Assembly (NCBI GenBank): GCA_900759045.1
Contig: CAAETU010000079.1
Span: forward strand, 1-64,000
DNA from: an uncultured Collinsella sp.
GTDB lineage: Bacteria > Actinomycetota > Coriobacteriia > Coriobacteriales > Coriobacteriaceae
Length of the DNA stretch: 64,000 bases
Reading direction: 5' to 3'
Positions 28,034 to 35,642 of the stretch are shown here, one piece after another; position 1 is the stretch's first letter, and each line of letters begins with the position of its first letter. The position numbers and the translations under genes are program-made. The notes under the pieces were generated by a model. That model was given only the letters and a program-made list of their open reading frames with translations, had not been told where the DNA came from and did not search any database.

Positions 28034-28810
28034 TCACGCAGCCTCCTTCCAGCCTGTGGTGGCCTTGGTAACGCTTGAAGAGCCGATACCAGTGATACGG
28101 GCAATTTGCTTGACCGTGAGATGTGCCCGCCTAAGCCTCAGCAGACAGGCATCGCGTTCGGGGCGTGGCAAGGCCTTGAGCAGCGCAGGATCTATGCTGG
28201 GCAGGACTTCGCGCGCAACAGAAAGAGCATCCTCATCGGGGATCCGTCGGCGCGGAAGAATCTCCTCTGACCAGATGCGCCCGGCAACTTCCTCGATATG
28301 CTCGCAATAGCAACGGGAACCTCCGACAATATCGAGCATAGGGGCCGCATCACAAATATCAAAGGGATCGTAGCCCAGCTGATATGCCTTGTAACTTGAC
28401 CAGCGGTACGCCTCAAGCGAGTCGAGCGCACCTTTCACGGGATTGAGATGGATATAATCGAGCAGCTGCACTGCCTGCGTGTCCGACTCAACCGCGACCC
28501 GCGAATAGCGATTGTCAAACAGATGCCCCGTTCTCCCCGTTTTCCCATTGAAATACTTAGCATACGCCGTCAATGCGCACTGCATTGCCTTTGAAAGATT
28601 GTCAAACGGATCATCAACCATCAAATGGAAGTGATTGTCCATAAGGCACCAAGCCAACACCGCCACTTCATGGCGAGCGAATCTGTCCGAGATATCAGAT
28701 AAGAACCGATAGCGGTCGGAGTCATCTTCAAAAATTATCTGTTTAGAATTGCCGCGGTCATAGACGTGGTAATAGCCGGTGAGAGAAACGGCGCGGGCAC
28801 ATCGGGGCAT
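28034..28810 (-). CDS. REP-associated tyrosine transposase (RAYT, Y1/HUH family)
   Basis: IS200/IS605-like single-strand transposase. The 258-residue product has the HUH metal motif in MDNHFHLMVD (near residue 60) and the family stretch Y-I-H-L-N-P-V-K-G near 125-133, an N-terminal GYYHVYDRGN typical of RAYTs, and a C-terminal helix-turn-helix-like end (LTVKQIARITGIGSSSVTKA) as in RAYTs with a Rep-type C-terminal extension. ATG 28810 has AAAGGAG six bases upstream. It appears intact. It is flanked by its own inverted repeats and has no accessory or cargo gene. Confidence 0.9.
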   Translation of the reverse strand: MPRCARAVSLTGYYHVYDRGNSKQIIFEDDSDRYRFLSDISDRFARHEVAVLAWCLMDNHFHLMVDDPFDNLSKAMQCALTAYAKYFNGKTGRTGHLFDNRYSRVAVESDTQAVQLLDYIHLNPVKGALDSLEAYRWSSYKAYQLGYDPFDICDAAPMLDIVGGSRCYCEHIEEVAGRIWSEEILPRRRIPDEDALSVAREVLPSIDPALLKALPRPERDACLLRLRRAHLTVKQIARITGIGSSSVTKATTGWKEAA

Positions 28811-28938
28811 AGCCTCTCCTTTCAAAACTGTACAGGCAACACCTAAAAGGAGAGACGCAACGCGAAATGCTGAGCCTGTAACCTATTTATATCCAATGAG
28901 CGGCAATAACAGGCCCAGAACGGCAAAATGGCAAATTG

Positions 28939-28989
28939 ATGTCTGTCCCAAATGAGTGAAAGCACTCATGTAAGTCTGTCCCCAATGAG
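28939..28989 (-). repeat. Right 51-bp inverted repeat of RAYT element
   Basis: Reverse complement of the left repeat with about two differences. Here the inner hairpin ATGAGTG-AAAG-CACTCAT (28951-28957 with its partner) is perfect. Two 17-base direct copies of a GTCTGTCCC-A/C-AATGAG unit flank it (28940-28956 and 28973-28989). Confidence 0.85.
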
Positions 28990-29020
28990 CGGGGCGATGC
29001 GCAGGGCAGATAGATTTAGT

Positions 29021-29050
29021 TGAAACGGTTCATTTGATTGAAGCGTTTTA
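29021..29050 (+). promoter_or_regulatory. Tandem LacI-family-like operator boxes upstream of adhE
   Basis: TGAAACGGTTCA (29021-29032) and TGAAGCGTTTTA (29039-29050) each resemble the palindrome TGAAACGTTTCA with central CG, matching 11 and 10 of 12 positions. Their centres are 18 bases apart. They lie upstream of the predicted adhE promoter; binding protein unknown. Confidence 0.45.
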
Positions 29051-29093
29051 GTTTGTCTTTTACGGGAATCTGCCCGTTCACCGAATTATTTCT

Positions 29094-29102
29094 TGCTATC
29101 AT
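29094..29102 (+). promoter_or_regulatory. Predicted extended -10 of adhE
   Basis: TGCTATCAT lies 41 bases upstream of the adhE ATG. The -35 at 17-base spacing is poor. The same TGCTATCAT appears in the rpsB promoter. Confidence 0.5.
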
Positions 29103-29142
29103 GCATCTTGTAGGGTAAATCTCCGATCGCAAGGAGACACAA

Positions 29143-31791
29143 ATGGTGAAAAAGTCACCGGAAAACACTACTCCCGCCATCGTGGACAACGTGGAGGCGC
29201 TTGAGGCCAAACTCAAATCTATGCGTGAGGCCCAGGCTAAATTCGCTGAGTACACTCAGGAGCAGGTAGACAAGATCTTCTACGAGGCTGCTATGGCCGC
29301 CAACAAGGCTCGTATTCCTTTGGCCAAGCTCGCCATCGAGGAGACCGGCCGTGGCGTTCTCGAGGACAAGGTCATCAAGAACCACTACGCCGCTGAGTAC
29401 ATCTACAACGCTTACAAGAACACCAAGACCTGCGGTGTCATCGAGCGCGACGACGCTTACGGCATCACCAAGGTCGCCGAGCCGATCGGTATCGTTGGCG
29501 CTGTCATCCCGACCACCAACCCGACCTCCACGGCCATCTTCAAGACGCTCATCTGCCTGAAGACCCGTAACGCCATCATCATCTCCCCGCACCCGGCAGC
29601 CGCCAAGTGCACCATCGCCGCCGCCAAGCTCGTTCTCGACGCAGCTGTCAAGGCCGGTGCTCCTGAGGGCATCATCGGCTGGGTCGACAAGCCGTCCATC
29701 GAGCTGACCAACATGGTCATGCGCGACGTCGACATCATTCTCGCAACCGGTGGCCCGGGCATGGTCAAGGCTGCTTACTCCTCCGGTAAGCCCGCACTCG
29801 GCGTCGGCGCCGGCAACACCCCGGTCATCATCGACGATACCGCGGACATCAAGCTCGCCGTCAACTCCATCATCCACTCCAAGACCTTCGACAACGGCAT
29901 GATCTGCGCTTCCGAGCAGTCCGTGACCGTCATCGACACCATCTATGACCAGGTCAAGGCCGAGTTCCAGAAGCGCGGCTGCTACTTCGTCAAGCAGGGT
30001 GCCGAGATGGAGGCCCTGCGTGCCGCCATGTTCAAGAACGGCGCTCTCGATCACCGCATCCCCGGCATGGCTGCCGCCAAGATCGCCGAGCTCGCCGGCA
30101 TCGAGGTTCCCGTCAAGACCAAGATCCTGATCGCCGAGGTCACCTCCACCGATCCCGAGAAGGAAGAGTTCTCCCACGAGAAGCTCTCCCCGGTCCTCGC
30201 TATGTATCACGCCAAGGACTTCCAGGAGGCCGTTGACAAGGCAGAGCACCTCGTCCTCGCAGGTGGCCCGGGCCACACCGCCTCTCTCTACGTGCACCCG
30301 GCACAGAGCGAGAAGATCGCTAAGTTCCAGCACGTCATGAAGGCCTGCCGCATCGTCATCAACACCCCGTCCTCGCACGGCGGCATCGGTGACCTCTACA
30401 ACTTCGGCATGAAGCCGTCTCTAACCCTGGGCTGCGGCTCCTGGGGTGGCAACTCCGTCTCCGAGAACGTTGGGGTGAAGCACTTGATCAACGTCAAGAC
30501 CGTGGCAGAGCGCCGCGAGAACATGCTGTGGTTCCGCGCACCCGAGAAGGTCTACTTCAAGAAGGGCTGCACGCCCGTCGCACTCGACGAGCTCGGCACC
30601 GTAATGGGCAAGAAGCGCGCCTTCATCGTTACCGACCAGTTCCTCTTCAAGAATGGCAACACGCGTGCCATCGAGGCCAAGCTCGATGAGATGGGCATCG
30701 CTCACGACTGCTTCTACGACGTTGAGCCCGATCCCTCCCTGCAGTGCGCACGTCGCGGCGCCAAGCAGATGACGCTCTTCGAGCCGGATGTCATCATCGC
30801 CGTTGGCGGCGGTTCCGCAATGGACGCCGGCAAGATTATGTGGATGATGTACGAGCACCCCGAGGCGAACTTCGAGGACATGGCCATGGACTTCATGGAC
30901 ATCCGCAAGCGTATCTTCACCTTCCCCGAGATGGGCAAGAAGGCTTACTTCGTCGCCGTCCCGACCTCTTCGGGCACTGGCTCCGAGTGCACGCCGTTCG
31001 CCATCATCACCGACAAGGAGACCGGCATCAAGTGGCCGCTCGCCGACTACGCGCTGCTCCCCAACATGGCAATCGTCGACGCTGACAACTGCATGACCGC
31101 CCCGAAGGGCCTCACCGCAGCTTCCGGTATTGACGTCATGACCCACGCCATCGAGTCCTACGTCTCCATCATGGCTTCCGATTACACCAAGGGCCTCTCC
31201 GAGCGCGCCGCAAAGCTCGTCTTCGAGAACCTCCCGAGCTCCTTCACCAACGGTGCCAAGGATCCGCACGCTCGCGAGGAGATGCACAACGCATCCTGCA
31301 TGGCCGGTATGGCATTCGGTAACGCCTTCCTGGGCCTCAACCACTCCATGGCCCACAAGCTCGGCGCTTTCCACCATCTGCCCCACGGCCTCGCAAACGC
31401 AGTCATCCTGACCCGCGTCATGCGTTACAACGCCGCCGAGGCTCCTGTCAAGATGGGAACCTTCTCTCAGTATCCTTACCCCAACGCGCTGCACAACTAC
31501 GCCGAGATGGCTCGTTACTGCGGCATCGACGGCAAGGACGACCGTGAGGTCTTCGAGAACTTCATCACCAAGCTCACCGAGCTCTGCGACTTCATCGGTG
31601 TCAAGCACACCATCGCTGAGTACGGCGTTGACGAGAAGTACTTCCTCGACACCCTCGACGAGATGACCGAGCAGGCATTCAACGACCAGTGCACCGGCGC
31701 TAACCCCCGTTACCCGCTGATGAGCGAGATCAAGGAGCTCTACCTTGACGCCTACTACGGCCGCGAGCCTCAGGACTACGCCGTCTGCTAG
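29143..31791 (+). CDS. adhE: Bifunctional aldehyde-alcohol dehydrogenase AdhE
   Basis: Converts acetyl-CoA to ethanol in two NADH-dependent steps and regenerates NAD in fermentation; family members form long spirosome filaments. The 882-residue product joins an N-terminal CoA-acylating aldehyde dehydrogenase (catalytic Cys near residue 255 in NGMICASEQS) to a C-terminal iron-dependent alcohol dehydrogenase (GGGSAMDAGK and the iron ligands in HSMAHKLGAFHHLPHG). The ATG has AAGGAG upstream. Codon use is strongly biased to GAG, AAG, AAC and GTC, typical of a highly expressed gene. It is on the plus strand, followed by a small kinase gene. Confidence 0.97.
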   Translation: MVKKSPENTTPAIVDNVEALEAKLKSMREAQAKFAEYTQEQVDKIFYEAAMAANKARIPLAKLAIEETGRGVLEDKVIKNHYAAEYIYNAYKNTKTCGVIERDDAYGITKVAEPIGIVGAVIPTTNPTSTAIFKTLICLKTRNAIIISPHPAAAKCTIAAAKLVLDAAVKAGAPEGIIGWVDKPSIELTNMVMRDVDIILATGGPGMVKAAYSSGKPALGVGAGNTPVIIDDTADIKLAVNSIIHSKTFDNGMICASEQSVTVIDTIYDQVKAEFQKRGCYFVKQGAEMEALRAAMFKNGALDHRIPGMAAAKIAELAGIEVPVKTKILIAEVTSTDPEKEEFSHEKLSPVLAMYHAKDFQEAVDKAEHLVLAGGPGHTASLYVHPAQSEKIAKFQHVMKACRIVINTPSSHGGIGDLYNFGMKPSLTLGCGSWGGNSVSENVGVKHLINVKTVAERRENMLWFRAPEKVYFKKGCTPVALDELGTVMGKKRAFIVTDQFLFKNGNTRAIEAKLDEMGIAHDCFYDVEPDPSLQCARRGAKQMTLFEPDVIIAVGGGSAMDAGKIMWMMYEHPEANFEDMAMDFMDIRKRIFTFPEMGKKAYFVAVPTSSGTGSECTPFAIITDKETGIKWPLADYALLPNMAIVDADNCMTAPKGLTAASGIDVMTHAIESYVSIMASDYTKGLSERAAKLVFENLPSSFTNGAKDPHAREEMHNASCMAGMAFGNAFLGLNHSMAHKLGAFHHLPHGLANAVILTRVMRYNAAEAPVKMGTFSQYPYPNALHNYAEMARYCGIDGKDDREVFENFITKLTELCDFIGVKHTIAEYGVDEKYFLDTLDEMTEQAFNDQCTGANPRYPLMSEIKELYLDAYYGREPQDYAVC

Positions 31792-31811
31792 TTTTTAGCA
31801 CGGTTATTTGC

Positions 31812-31846
31812 GGCGGGGGTGCACGGGTGTTTCACACACCCCCGCC
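31812..31846 (+). other. Strong GC hairpin between adhE and the kinase gene
   Basis: GGCGGGGGTG (31812-31821) pairs perfectly with CACCCCCGCC (31837-31846). No T-run follows. It may stabilise the adhE message or attenuate transcription into the next gene. Confidence 0.55.
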
Positions 31847-31880
31847 GTCGCTTCTATCGCATCGTTGAAAGGATGCAACC

Positions 31881-32645
31881 ATGCTGCTACCCGATTCCAA
31901 GACCGAGCTCGTCCGCCGTGGCAACAAGGTCGTTTACGACCTGGGCGACAAGATCGTCAAGGTCTTTAACGAGACCAAGCCCGTCTCCGACGTGTTCAAC
32001 GAGGCTTTGAATCTTGCCCGCATCAATGAGTGCGGCATCCGCAGCCCCAAGGCTCTCGAGGTTTCCCAGCTCGAGAACGCCAACGGCTGGGCGCTCGTGA
32101 CCGAGAAGGTTCCGGGCACTACCCTTGCCGAGAAGATGACTGCCGAGCCCCAGCGCTTTGGTGAGTACCTCGAGATGTTCGTCGACCTCCAGATCGAGAT
32201 CCACGGCTATACCTCCCCGCTGCTTAACCGTCAGCGCGACAAGTTCGCCCGCATGATCGACAGCCTTGATCAGCTCAATGCCACCACGCGCTACAACCTT
32301 CAGGAGCGTCTGGACGGCATGACCAAGGAGTTCAAGGTCTGCCACGGCGACTTCAACCCCTCCAACGTCATCGTCGGCGACGACGGCCAGCTCTATGTGT
32401 GCGACTGGGCACACGCTACCCAGGGCTCCCCTGCTGCCGACGTTGCCACCACCTACCTGCTCTTTGCCCTCAACAGCAAGGACCAGGCCGAGGCCTACCT
32501 GGAGCTCTACTGCGACCGCGCCGACATGCCCATGCAGGTCGTGCGTCAGTGGACGAGCATCGTCGCCGCTTCCGAGCTCGCTCGTAAGCGCAACGTGAAC
32601 GATGAGTTCCTGAAGAACTGGATCGACGTCGTCGATTATCAGTAA
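31881..32645 (+). CDS. Aminoglycoside/choline-kinase-fold phosphotransferase, unknown substrate
   Basis: A 254-residue protein with the APH/choline kinase fold. The catalytic loop HGDFNPSNVIV is near residues 155-165 and the metal-binding D-W follows in YVCDWAHATQG; the N-lobe has V-V-Y-D-L-G-D-K-I-V-K-V-F and a V-T-E-K-V-P-G-T hinge. The ATG has AAAGGA upstream. It lies 89 bases after adhE on the same strand with a terminator behind it, so the two may be co-transcribed. Similar small kinases are common in gut actinobacteria and firmicutes. There is no evidence for antibiotic resistance; a small-molecule or sugar kinase is equally likely. Confidence 0.75.
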   Translation: MLLPDSKTELVRRGNKVVYDLGDKIVKVFNETKPVSDVFNEALNLARINECGIRSPKALEVSQLENANGWALVTEKVPGTTLAEKMTAEPQRFGEYLEMFVDLQIEIHGYTSPLLNRQRDKFARMIDSLDQLNATTRYNLQERLDGMTKEFKVCHGDFNPSNVIVGDDGQLYVCDWAHATQGSPAADVATTYLLFALNSKDQAEAYLELYCDRADMPMQVVRQWTSIVAASELARKRNVNDEFLKNWIDVVDYQ

Positions 32646-32682
32646 TATCTGAGCGATTTATTTCGCATCGGAGGCACAAAGA

Positions 32683-32716
32683 AAACCCCGCAGCTCATAT
32701 GGGCTGTGGGGTTTTT
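32683..32716 (+). terminator. Terminator after adhE-kinase unit
   Basis: AAAACCCC and CAGC pair with GCTG and GGGGTTTT through one G-U, followed by T5 and T4. It lies 38 bases past the kinase stop. The A-rich left arm also makes it possibly bidirectional. Confidence 0.85.
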
Positions 32717-32749
32717 CTTTTAGCGATTGAGCACGACGGCAAGATAAAA

Positions 32750-32790
32750 GGGCGGCCTCGCATCTCCCCAATCTGGAGAAATGCGAGGCC
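32750..32790 (-). terminator. Terminator of proS
   Basis: GGCCTCGCAT pairs perfectly with ATGCGAGGCC, extended by CTCC/GGAG across a two-base bulge. The minus-strand read then has CCCTTTTA. It lies 35 bases past the proS stop, closing the rpsB-side operon run. Confidence 0.8.
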
Positions 32791-32824
32791 GTCCCGCATA
32801 TCGAACTACAAGCGAAATCGTAGA

Positions 32825-34546
32825 TTAACGGCGTGCTGCCTTCACCAGCTCGGCAACCTTGGCGACGACCTCGTCAATCGCCACGTCCTCACGCTCGCCG
32901 GTAGCACGGTCCTTGAGCTCCACCGTGCCATTCTTGAGGCCGCGCTTGCCCAGAACGACCTGATACGGGAAGCCCATAAGGTCGTTGTCGGCAAACTTAA
33001 AGCCGGGACGCTCGTCACGGTCATCGACGACAACCTCGATACCCTCGGCGCACAGACCCTCGACGATTTGGTCGCAGACGGTAGCGCACTCCTCCTTCTT
33101 GGGGTCGAGCGGAATCACCGCGACCTCGTACGGGGCAACGGAGACCGGCCATACGATACCGTGCTCGTCGTTGTGCTGCTCCACGACCGCAGCAAGCGAG
33201 CGGGACACACCAACGCCGTAGCAGCCCATGATGAGCGGCTTCTCCTTGCCATCCTCGTCCATAAAGGTGGCGCCCATGGCCTCGGAATACTTAGTGCCCA
33301 GCTGGAAGACCTGAGAGACCTCGATACCGCGGGCAGCGGAGAGCGGCTTACCGCAGTGCGGGCAGGGATCGCCGGCAACGACGGTCACCAGGTCGGCCCA
33401 CTCGTCGACGGTAAAGTCGCGCTCGGGGCAGGCGCCGGTAAAGTGATAATCGACCTCGTTGGCACCGCAGGCCCACTGCTTGGACTCACGCAGGCTCTCA
33501 TCGCAGACCAGGCGAATACCCTCGGGTAGGTTAACCGGTCCGATAAAGCCCTTATGCAGACCGTAGGTCTGGAGCTCCTCATCGGTCATCATGCGATAGC
33601 CCTTGCCAAAGACGTGCTCAGCCTTGCAGTCGTTGAGCTCGTGATCGCCCGGAACGATAGCCACAACCGGCTTACCCTCGGCGTCAATGAGAGCCAGGGA
33701 CTTGCGCGTGCCGTTCTCGGGGAACCCAAAGAACTTGGCAACAGCCTCGATGGTGCCCATGCCCGGAGTCTTGACCTTGGTGAGTGTGCCGTCGCCGGGG
33801 CCCTCGGTCACAACGACCTTGGTGCTTGCAGCCTCGTCATCGGCAGCAAAGCCGCAATCGTCGCAGTAGACCAGCGAAGCCTCGCCGGCGTCGGCCAGCG
33901 CCATGTACTCGACGGAGGTATCGCCGCCAATCTCACCGGAGTCGGCGACAACGGGCAGGGCCTTGATGTAGCAGCGCTCGCAGATGTTGGCGTAGGCCTG
34001 CTTCATCTTGTCGTACTCCTCCTGCAGGCTCTCCTGCGTGGCAGAGAAGCTGTAGGCGTCCTTCATGATGAACTCGCGACCGCGCATCAGGCCAAAGCGG
34101 GGACGGAACTCGTCGCGAAATTTATCCTGGATGTGATAGAGATTCACCGGCAGCTGCTTGTAGGAACGCAGCTCGTTGCGCACCAGGGCAGTCACGGTCT
34201 CCTCGTGCGTGGGACCGAGCACGAACTCGCGTCCGTGGCGGTCATCAAAGCGCACGAGCTCCTTGCCATAGGCATCGATACGGCCGGACTCACGCCACAG
34301 CTCGGCATCGACCATGATGGGCATCATGAGCTCCTGGGCGCCGGCAGCGTCCATCTCGTCGCGCACGATGTTCTCGATCTTGCGAATCGAGCGCCAAGCA
34401 AGCGGCAGATAGGAATAGAGACCGGCGGCCTCCTTGCGAATCATGCCGGCACGAAGCAGCAGGCGATGGCTCGCAAGCTCGGCGTCGGCCGGATCCTCTT
34501 TGAGCGTCGGAGCATACAGCTTAGACATATACATTGCTCGAGTCAT
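32825..34546 (-). CDS. proS: Prolyl-tRNA synthetase (bacterial type with editing domain)
   Basis: Class II synthetase charging tRNA-Pro. The 573-residue product has motif 1 and 2 regions early (LYSYLPLAWRSIRKIE and FRDEFRPRFGLMRGREF), then the inserted editing domain (near 225-400) that hydrolyses Ala-tRNA-Pro, motif 3 (GCYGVGVSRSLAAVVEQ), and the anticodon domain. The ATG has GAGGAG upstream and abuts the ispG stop (TAAATG). ProS at the end of the ispG-rseP-dxr cluster is a common bacterial order. Confidence 0.96.
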   Translation of the reverse strand: MTRAMYMSKLYAPTLKEDPADAELASHRLLLRAGMIRKEAAGLYSYLPLAWRSIRKIENIVRDEMDAAGAQELMMPIMVDAELWRESGRIDAYGKELVRFDDRHGREFVLGPTHEETVTALVRNELRSYKQLPVNLYHIQDKFRDEFRPRFGLMRGREFIMKDAYSFSATQESLQEEYDKMKQAYANICERCYIKALPVVADSGEIGGDTSVEYMALADAGEASLVYCDDCGFAADDEAASTKVVVTEGPGDGTLTKVKTPGMGTIEAVAKFFGFPENGTRKSLALIDAEGKPVVAIVPGDHELNDCKAEHVFGKGYRMMTDEELQTYGLHKGFIGPVNLPEGIRLVCDESLRESKQWACGANEVDYHFTGACPERDFTVDEWADLVTVVAGDPCPHCGKPLSAARGIEVSQVFQLGTKYSEAMGATFMDEDGKEKPLIMGCYGVGVSRSLAAVVEQHNDEHGIVWPVSVAPYEVAVIPLDPKKEECATVCDQIVEGLCAEGIEVVVDDRDERPGFKFADNDLMGFPYQVVLGKRGLKNGTVELKDRATGEREDVAIDEVVAKVAELVKAARR

Positions 34547-35629
34547 TTATTTCTCCTCAATAAGCTTGTCGACCTCGGCCATAAGCGCGTCGACAATTTG
34601 GTCCTCAGCTACTTTACCAATGATCTGGCCGTGCGAAAAGAGCAGGCCCTGACCTCGTCCGCAGGCAACGCCCAAGTCGGCGTCAGAAGCCTCGCCGGGG
34701 CCATTGACCGCACAGCCCATCACGGCAATCGAAAGCGGTGCGGAGTAGTTCTTAAGCCGCTCAGTGACCTCCTCGGCGATAGGAATGAGGTTGACCTGGC
34801 AGCGAGCGCACGTGGGGCACGATACGATCTCAGGGCCACGGCGGCGAAGACCCAGCGACTGCAGGATACCCCAGGCGACCGGCGGCTCCTCGACCGGATC
34901 GGCCGTGAGCGAGACGCGCATGGTGTCGCCAATGCCCTCGGAAAGCAAAATTCCCAGGCCCACAGAGCTCTTAATGGTGCCCTGGAGCTTGGTTCCGGCC
35001 TCAGTCACGCCCAAATGAAGCGGAACATGGGGGATTTCGCGCGACAGGGCACGATAGGTGTCAAGCGTCGTGGACACGCTATGAGCCTTGGCGGAAAGCA
35101 CGATATTGGTAAAGCCGCGATCCTCAAAATGTTTGACGAAACGCTCGCTCGACATCACAAGCTTTTCGGGCTGCGTAAGGTCATCGCGCTCGGCGATATC
35201 CTGCTCAAGCGAGCCGGCGTTCACGCCAATGCGAATCGCGCACCCAGCGGCGCCCGCGGCATCGATCACGGCATCGACCTTGGCCCAATCGCCAATGTTG
35301 CCGGGATTGATGCGGAGCTTAGCGGCACCGGCCTCCACGGCGCCAATGGCGAGCTTATGGTTAAAGTGGATATCGGCAATGATCGGCACCGGAGACTCCG
35401 CACAAATCGTGCGAAAGCCCTTAAGCGCGGCCTCGGTAGGCACACTCACGCGCACAACATCACAACCCGCCTGGGCAAGCGCACGCACTTGCGCAAGCGT
35501 TGCCTGGGCGTCGGCGGTATCGGTACAGGTCATGGACTGAACCACCACCGGAGCGCCGCCGCCTATCTGCACGTCGCCCACAAATACGGGGCGCGTCATC
35601 TCGCGCGGCAAAGGATGGGACAAAGACAA
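34547..35629 (-). CDS. ispG: 4-hydroxy-3-methylbut-2-enyl diphosphate synthase (flavodoxin)
   Basis: Iron-sulfur enzyme of the MEP isoprenoid pathway, converting MEcPP to HMBPP. The N-terminal barrel begins V-F-V-G-D-V-Q-I-G-G-G-A-P-V-V-V-Q-S-M, and the cluster ligands appear as CPTCARCQ and in C-A-V-N-G-P-G-E-A. I chose a TTG at 35629 because GGGGAG lies eight bases upstream, giving 360 residues; an ATG at 35599 is an alternative. It overlaps neither neighbour. The MEP enzyme Dxr is encoded nearby upstream. Confidence 0.95.
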   Translation of the reverse strand: MSLSHPLPREMTRPVFVGDVQIGGGAPVVVQSMTCTDTADAQATLAQVRALAQAGCDVVRVSVPTEAALKGFRTICAESPVPIIADIHFNHKLAIGAVEAGAAKLRINPGNIGDWAKVDAVIDAAGAAGCAIRIGVNAGSLEQDIAERDDLTQPEKLVMSSERFVKHFEDRGFTNIVLSAKAHSVSTTLDTYRALSREIPHVPLHLGVTEAGTKLQGTIKSSVGLGILLSEGIGDTMRVSLTADPVEEPPVAWGILQSLGLRRRGPEIVSCPTCARCQVNLIPIAEEVTERLKNYSAPLSIAVMGCAVNGPGEASDADLGVACGRGQGLLFSHGQIIGKVAEDQIVDALMAEVDKLIEEK

Positions 35630-35642
35630 TCCAAACACTCCC

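Larger units (their letters stand above)
27952..28989. mobile_element. REP-type element: RAYT gene between 51-bp inverted repeats
   Basis: The single transposase gene at 28034-28810 is bounded by 51-bp inverted repeats at 27952-28002 and 28939-28989 that match at all but two or so positions. Each repeat holds an internal ATGAGTG hairpin. This organisation fits RAYT/REP elements, which lack target-site duplications. The island lies between rpmB and adhE and carries no other gene. Confidence 0.75.

Noticed and set aside
27952..28989. IS200/IS605 element with TnpB
   Set aside because: No TnpB-like gene or frame is present, and the gene matches the RAYT pattern with its own inverted repeats instead.
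29021..29110. Rex (redox regulator) or CcpA site upstream of adhE
   Set aside because: No TTGTGA-type Rex palindrome is present, and the TGAAACG boxes miss one base of spacing required by the cre consensus.
31881..32645. Aminoglycoside resistance gene
   Set aside because: Only the general kinase fold is shared; there is no mobile context around it and no motif specific to a known resistance subfamily.
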